15,166 bases of DNA from JBBDWJ01 sp040902925 (GTDB lineage Bacteria; Acidobacteriota; Terriglobia; Bryobacterales; UBA6623): contig JBBDWJ010000280.1 in NCBI GenBank assembly GCA_040902925.1, positions 1 through 15,166 on the forward strand, given 5' to 3'. The number at the start of each line of letters is the position of its first letter. Position 1 is the first letter of the stretch. The translations under genes and the position numbers were made by a program. Below, one piece after another: positions 13,387 through 15,166 of the stretch. Under the pieces are notes generated by a model. The model was not told where the DNA came from, did not search any database, and was given only the letters and a program-made list of their open reading frames with translations.

Positions 13387-15111
13387 ATGAAGGTGTCGAT
13401 GGCTTCGAAGCTGTTTTTGGCGGCCTGCCTGGTTTGGGTGGGCGCAGCGACGTCCGCCTTGGCTCAAATTGGACCTACCGGAGCTACCGGTCCGACAGGT
13501 CCTACCGGTGCTATCGGTGCTACCGGGTCTATTGGGGCAACCGGACCCCAGGGTAATCAGGGAATAGCAGGTCCTGCAGGGCCCATAGGCCCGGCAGGAC
13601 CCGCGGGAACACAAGGTCCTGCAGGTGTCGCAGGCCAAACGGGAGCCATTGGTCCGGCGGGGCCAGCGGGCTCCGTAGGCCCTATCGGACCAGCCGGGCC
13701 AGCGGGCCCACAGGGTGCCGTAGGTGGTCTTGGACCGGCAGGGCCGGCGGGCCCACAGGGCGCCGTAGGTGGTATTGGACCGGCAGGGCCAGTCGGTCCA
13801 CAGGGCCCTATTGGTGGCATCGGGCCCGTCGGGCCGCAAGGCCTCACAGGTGGTGTCGGCCCTGTTGGGCCAATAGGCGCTGCCGGTCCCGCGGGACCGG
13901 TTGGCGCGATCGGACCCATAGGACCCGTCGGACCACAGGGAATTCAGGGTATTGCCGGACCGGTTGGAGCGGCGGGTGCACTTGGGCCAGTTGGGCCGCT
14001 TGGACCAATCGGACCCATCGGCGTCACGGGGCCAATTGGCCCGCAGGGATTGGTCGGCCCAACAGGTCCGGTTGGACCGCCCGGGCCGCAAGGCATTGAA
14101 GGCCTTCGCGGGCCGTCAGGGCCTCCGGGTCCCATCGGACCCCTGGGCCCGCAAGGCATTCAGGGCTTGCCTGGGCCGGTTGGCCTAAGAGGGGGCGCCG
14201 GGCCGAGCGTCGAGTCGATCGCGCTGATGCGGTGGTACGCCGCGGCGCAAAGCGGCGCGCAATTCTCAGTCGGTACGCGGCCTAAGGCGCTGGCGTTCGA
14301 CGGCAATGACATCTGGGTTGCCAACGAACTCGGCAACAACCTCACCCGCGTCCGCTCCAGTGACGGCGTGGTCGTGGAGACCGTCAGTAATATACCTTCG
14401 CCGATCGGGCTGGTGTTCGACGGGGATCACATGTGGGCGGCGAATTCAACACGGAACACCGTGACGAAAATTGCTGTTGACGAACAACTGCGGCCGCCGC
14501 GGGCCCGCGCCGACGCAGGTTCCCGGATTGCCGGGGTGTTTCCGGTTGGCGCCAATCCTACGGCGCTGGCGTTTGATGGGGCACAGATCTGGGTCGCCAA
14601 CTTCTCCGACAATACGCTCACCAAGCTGCGGGCAAGCACGGGAGAGCGCTTGGCCACGGTACCCGTCGGGTCAGGGCCCAATGCGCTGGCGTTCGATGGC
14701 GCCTTCATCTGGGTGACTAACCAGTTCGACGGCACCGTCTCCAAGGTGCGCGCGGTCGATAACCAGGTGGTCGGCACTTTTCCGGTTGGGCCCGAACCTT
14801 CCGGAGTCGCCTTCGACGGGGGCACGATTTGGGTCAGCAATCGCGGCGACAGTACCGCGGTCGCGCTGCGAGCCTCGGACGGCGCGCGGCTTGGCGTCGC
14901 TCAGGTAGGAAGTCTTCCCACGGCGGTGGCCTTCGATGGCGTGCATATTTGGGTCGCCAATGCGGGGGACAGCTCGGTGACCAAGCTGCGGGCCGTTGAT
15001 GGCGCCAATTTGGGAACCTTCCAGACGGGCGCCGTGCCGATCGCGCTGTCTTTCGACGGCGTCTATATCTGGGTAGCCAACCAAGCCAGCAACACGTTGT
15101 CGAAGTTGTAA
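13387..15111 (+). CDS. Secreted collagen-like protein with C-terminal seven-bladed beta-propeller
   Basis: A 574-residue exported protein. Seen: a signal peptide (1-26, ending TSALA, cleavage before Gln27); 82 Gly-X-Y triplets without one interruption from Gly29 to Ser274, rich in GPA, GPV, GPI and GPQ; a short linker (VESIALMRWYAAAQSG); then seven repeats of about 40 residues from 293 to 574, each with a '[V/I]G..P.alaFDG..IWVaN...n.vtkl' core. Seven units, with the last one short and the strand before the first (QFSVG) able to complete it, fit a closed seven-bladed YVTN/NHL-type propeller. Unit 2 has a Pro/Arg-rich loop about 12 residues longer than the rest. A trimeric stalk carrying propeller heads outside the cell is the natural model (inference). 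No anchor motif (LPXTG, lipobox, TM) is seen. ATG 13387 follows GGAGGG at 13372-13377 by 9 nt and begins the signal peptide; in-frame upstream codons from 13333 do not add a domain. Confidence 0.85.
   Translation: MKVSMASKLFLAACLVWVGAATSALAQIGPTGATGPTGPTGAIGATGSIGATGPQGNQGIAGPAGPIGPAGPAGTQGPAGVAGQTGAIGPAGPAGSVGPIGPAGPAGPQGAVGGLGPAGPAGPQGAVGGIGPAGPVGPQGPIGGIGPVGPQGLTGGVGPVGPIGAAGPAGPVGAIGPIGPVGPQGIQGIAGPVGAAGALGPVGPLGPIGPIGVTGPIGPQGLVGPTGPVGPPGPQGIEGLRGPSGPPGPIGPLGPQGIQGLPGPVGLRGGAGPSVESIALMRWYAAAQSGAQFSVGTRPKALAFDGNDIWVANELGNNLTRVRSSDGVVVETVSNIPSPIGLVFDGDHMWAANSTRNTVTKIAVDEQLRPPRARADAGSRIAGVFPVGANPTALAFDGAQIWVANFSDNTLTKLRASTGERLATVPVGSGPNALAFDGAFIWVTNQFDGTVSKVRAVDNQVVGTFPVGPEPSGVAFDGGTIWVSNRGDSTAVALRASDGARLGVAQVGSLPTAVAFDGVHIWVANAGDSSVTKLRAVDGANLGTFQTGAVPIALSFDGVYIWVANQASNTLSKL
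13687..13821 (+). repeat. 45-bp tandem repeat within the collagen region (three units)
   Basis: Three consecutive 15-residue units: GPAGPAGPQGAVGGL, GPAGPAGPQGAVGGI and GPAGPVGPQGPIGGI. A fourth, shorter relative (GPVGPQGLTGGV) follows to 13857. The first two units are nearly identical at the DNA level, pointing to recent slippage or unequal exchange; such tracts often vary in number between strains. Confidence 0.8.
14263..15111 (+). repeat. Seven degenerate propeller repeats of about 120 bp
   Basis: DNA repeats encoding the blades, most easily seen in the recurring codons for LAFDG and for IWVAN. Protein similarity is higher between units 3, 4, 6 and 7 than with units 1, 2 and 5. The spacing is about 120 bp except for unit 2, which is about 36 bp longer. 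Confidence 0.8.
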
Positions 15112-15121
15112 GACTGAACAA

Positions 15122-15141
15122 CTACCGGCTAAAGCCGGTAG
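15122..15141 (+). terminator. Hairpin after the collagen-propeller gene
   Basis: CTACCGGCT, AA, AGCCGGTAG: a perfect 9-bp stem 10 nt after the stop, followed by GTTTGATTT. It fits an intrinsic terminator with a weak T-tract. The same sequence form is also typical of dispersed palindromes, and a second hairpin (CGACT, GAA, AGTCG, 15151-15163) follows at the window edge, so a REP pair is the alternative. Confidence 0.55.
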
Positions 15142-15166
15142 GTTTGATTTCGACTGAAAGTCGGCT

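Noticed and set aside
13687..13857. Possible CRISPR-like array from regular repeats
   Set aside because: The repeats are in frame, contiguous without spacers, and encode Gly-X-Y triplets.
13557..13919. Minus-strand frame that also reads as a collagen-like G-P-X protein
   Set aside because: The reverse complement of GGN-CCN codons yields another Gly/Pro pattern by itself. It is a mirror of the real repeat, not a second collagen gene.
13216..14091. Long minus-strand open frame (291 codons) antisense to the collagen region
   Set aside because: It exists because Gly (GGN) and Pro (CCN) codons are complementary and stops are rare in such repeats; no ribosome site, no family features, and the plus-strand protein is unmistakable.

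Overview
The window is GC-rich, tightly packed bacterial chromosome with no phage, plasmid, insertion-sequence, CRISPR, rRNA or tRNA signal. The protein set suggests an environmental Acidobacteriota of the Solibacter/Bryobacter type: a Tat-exported aldo/keto reductase, a secreted Ig-like protein with a glycine/proline tail, a very large GT-C-like membrane protein, a collagen-repeat protein ending in 'FDG..IWVAN' propeller repeats, and many short GC-rich palindromes between genes. This placement is inference from gene style; no marker gene is present. A run of 10 Ns at 596-605 shows that the sequence is a draft scaffold, probably a metagenome assembly.

Layout. 90-1464 (+): an OsmC-like peroxidase-fold protein, the assembly gap, and a classical short-chain dehydrogenase behind an extended -10 promoter. 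1576-2589 (-): a Tat-signal aldo/keto reductase, convergent with the dehydrogenase, with two hairpins between them. 2973-5024 (+): a two-gene unit of a secreted protein resembling a reduced heparinase II/III protein and a small cytosolic ABC-type ATPase. 5073-5165: a cluster of palindromes at the convergent junction. 5224-8110 (-): a three-gene operon transcribed as tandem-GNAT acetyltransferase, four-helix membrane protein, sodium/solute symporter, driven by a TATAAT box so close to the first ATG that the mRNA should be almost leaderless. 8316-13065 (+): an Ig-like secreted protein and a 1317-residue membrane protein that is two GT-C-like modules fused head to tail. 13387-15111 (+): a secreted protein with 82 uninterrupted Gly-X-Y triplets followed by seven beta-propeller repeats, with a long structured leader and a hairpin after the stop.

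How they fit together. The plus-strand right half is about the cell surface: sugar transfer at the membrane (double GT-C protein), a membrane-associated Ig-like protein, and a collagen-stalk/propeller-head protein. The minus-strand operon pairs sodium-driven uptake of an unknown solute with acetylation of an unknown substrate; the 4-bp TTGA overlap and 5-bp gap argue for coupled expression. The left part holds unrelated redox enzymes. I see no established defence or biosynthetic system. The most unusual items are the collagen-propeller fusion, the doubled GT-C protein and the GNAT/4-TM/symporter operon.
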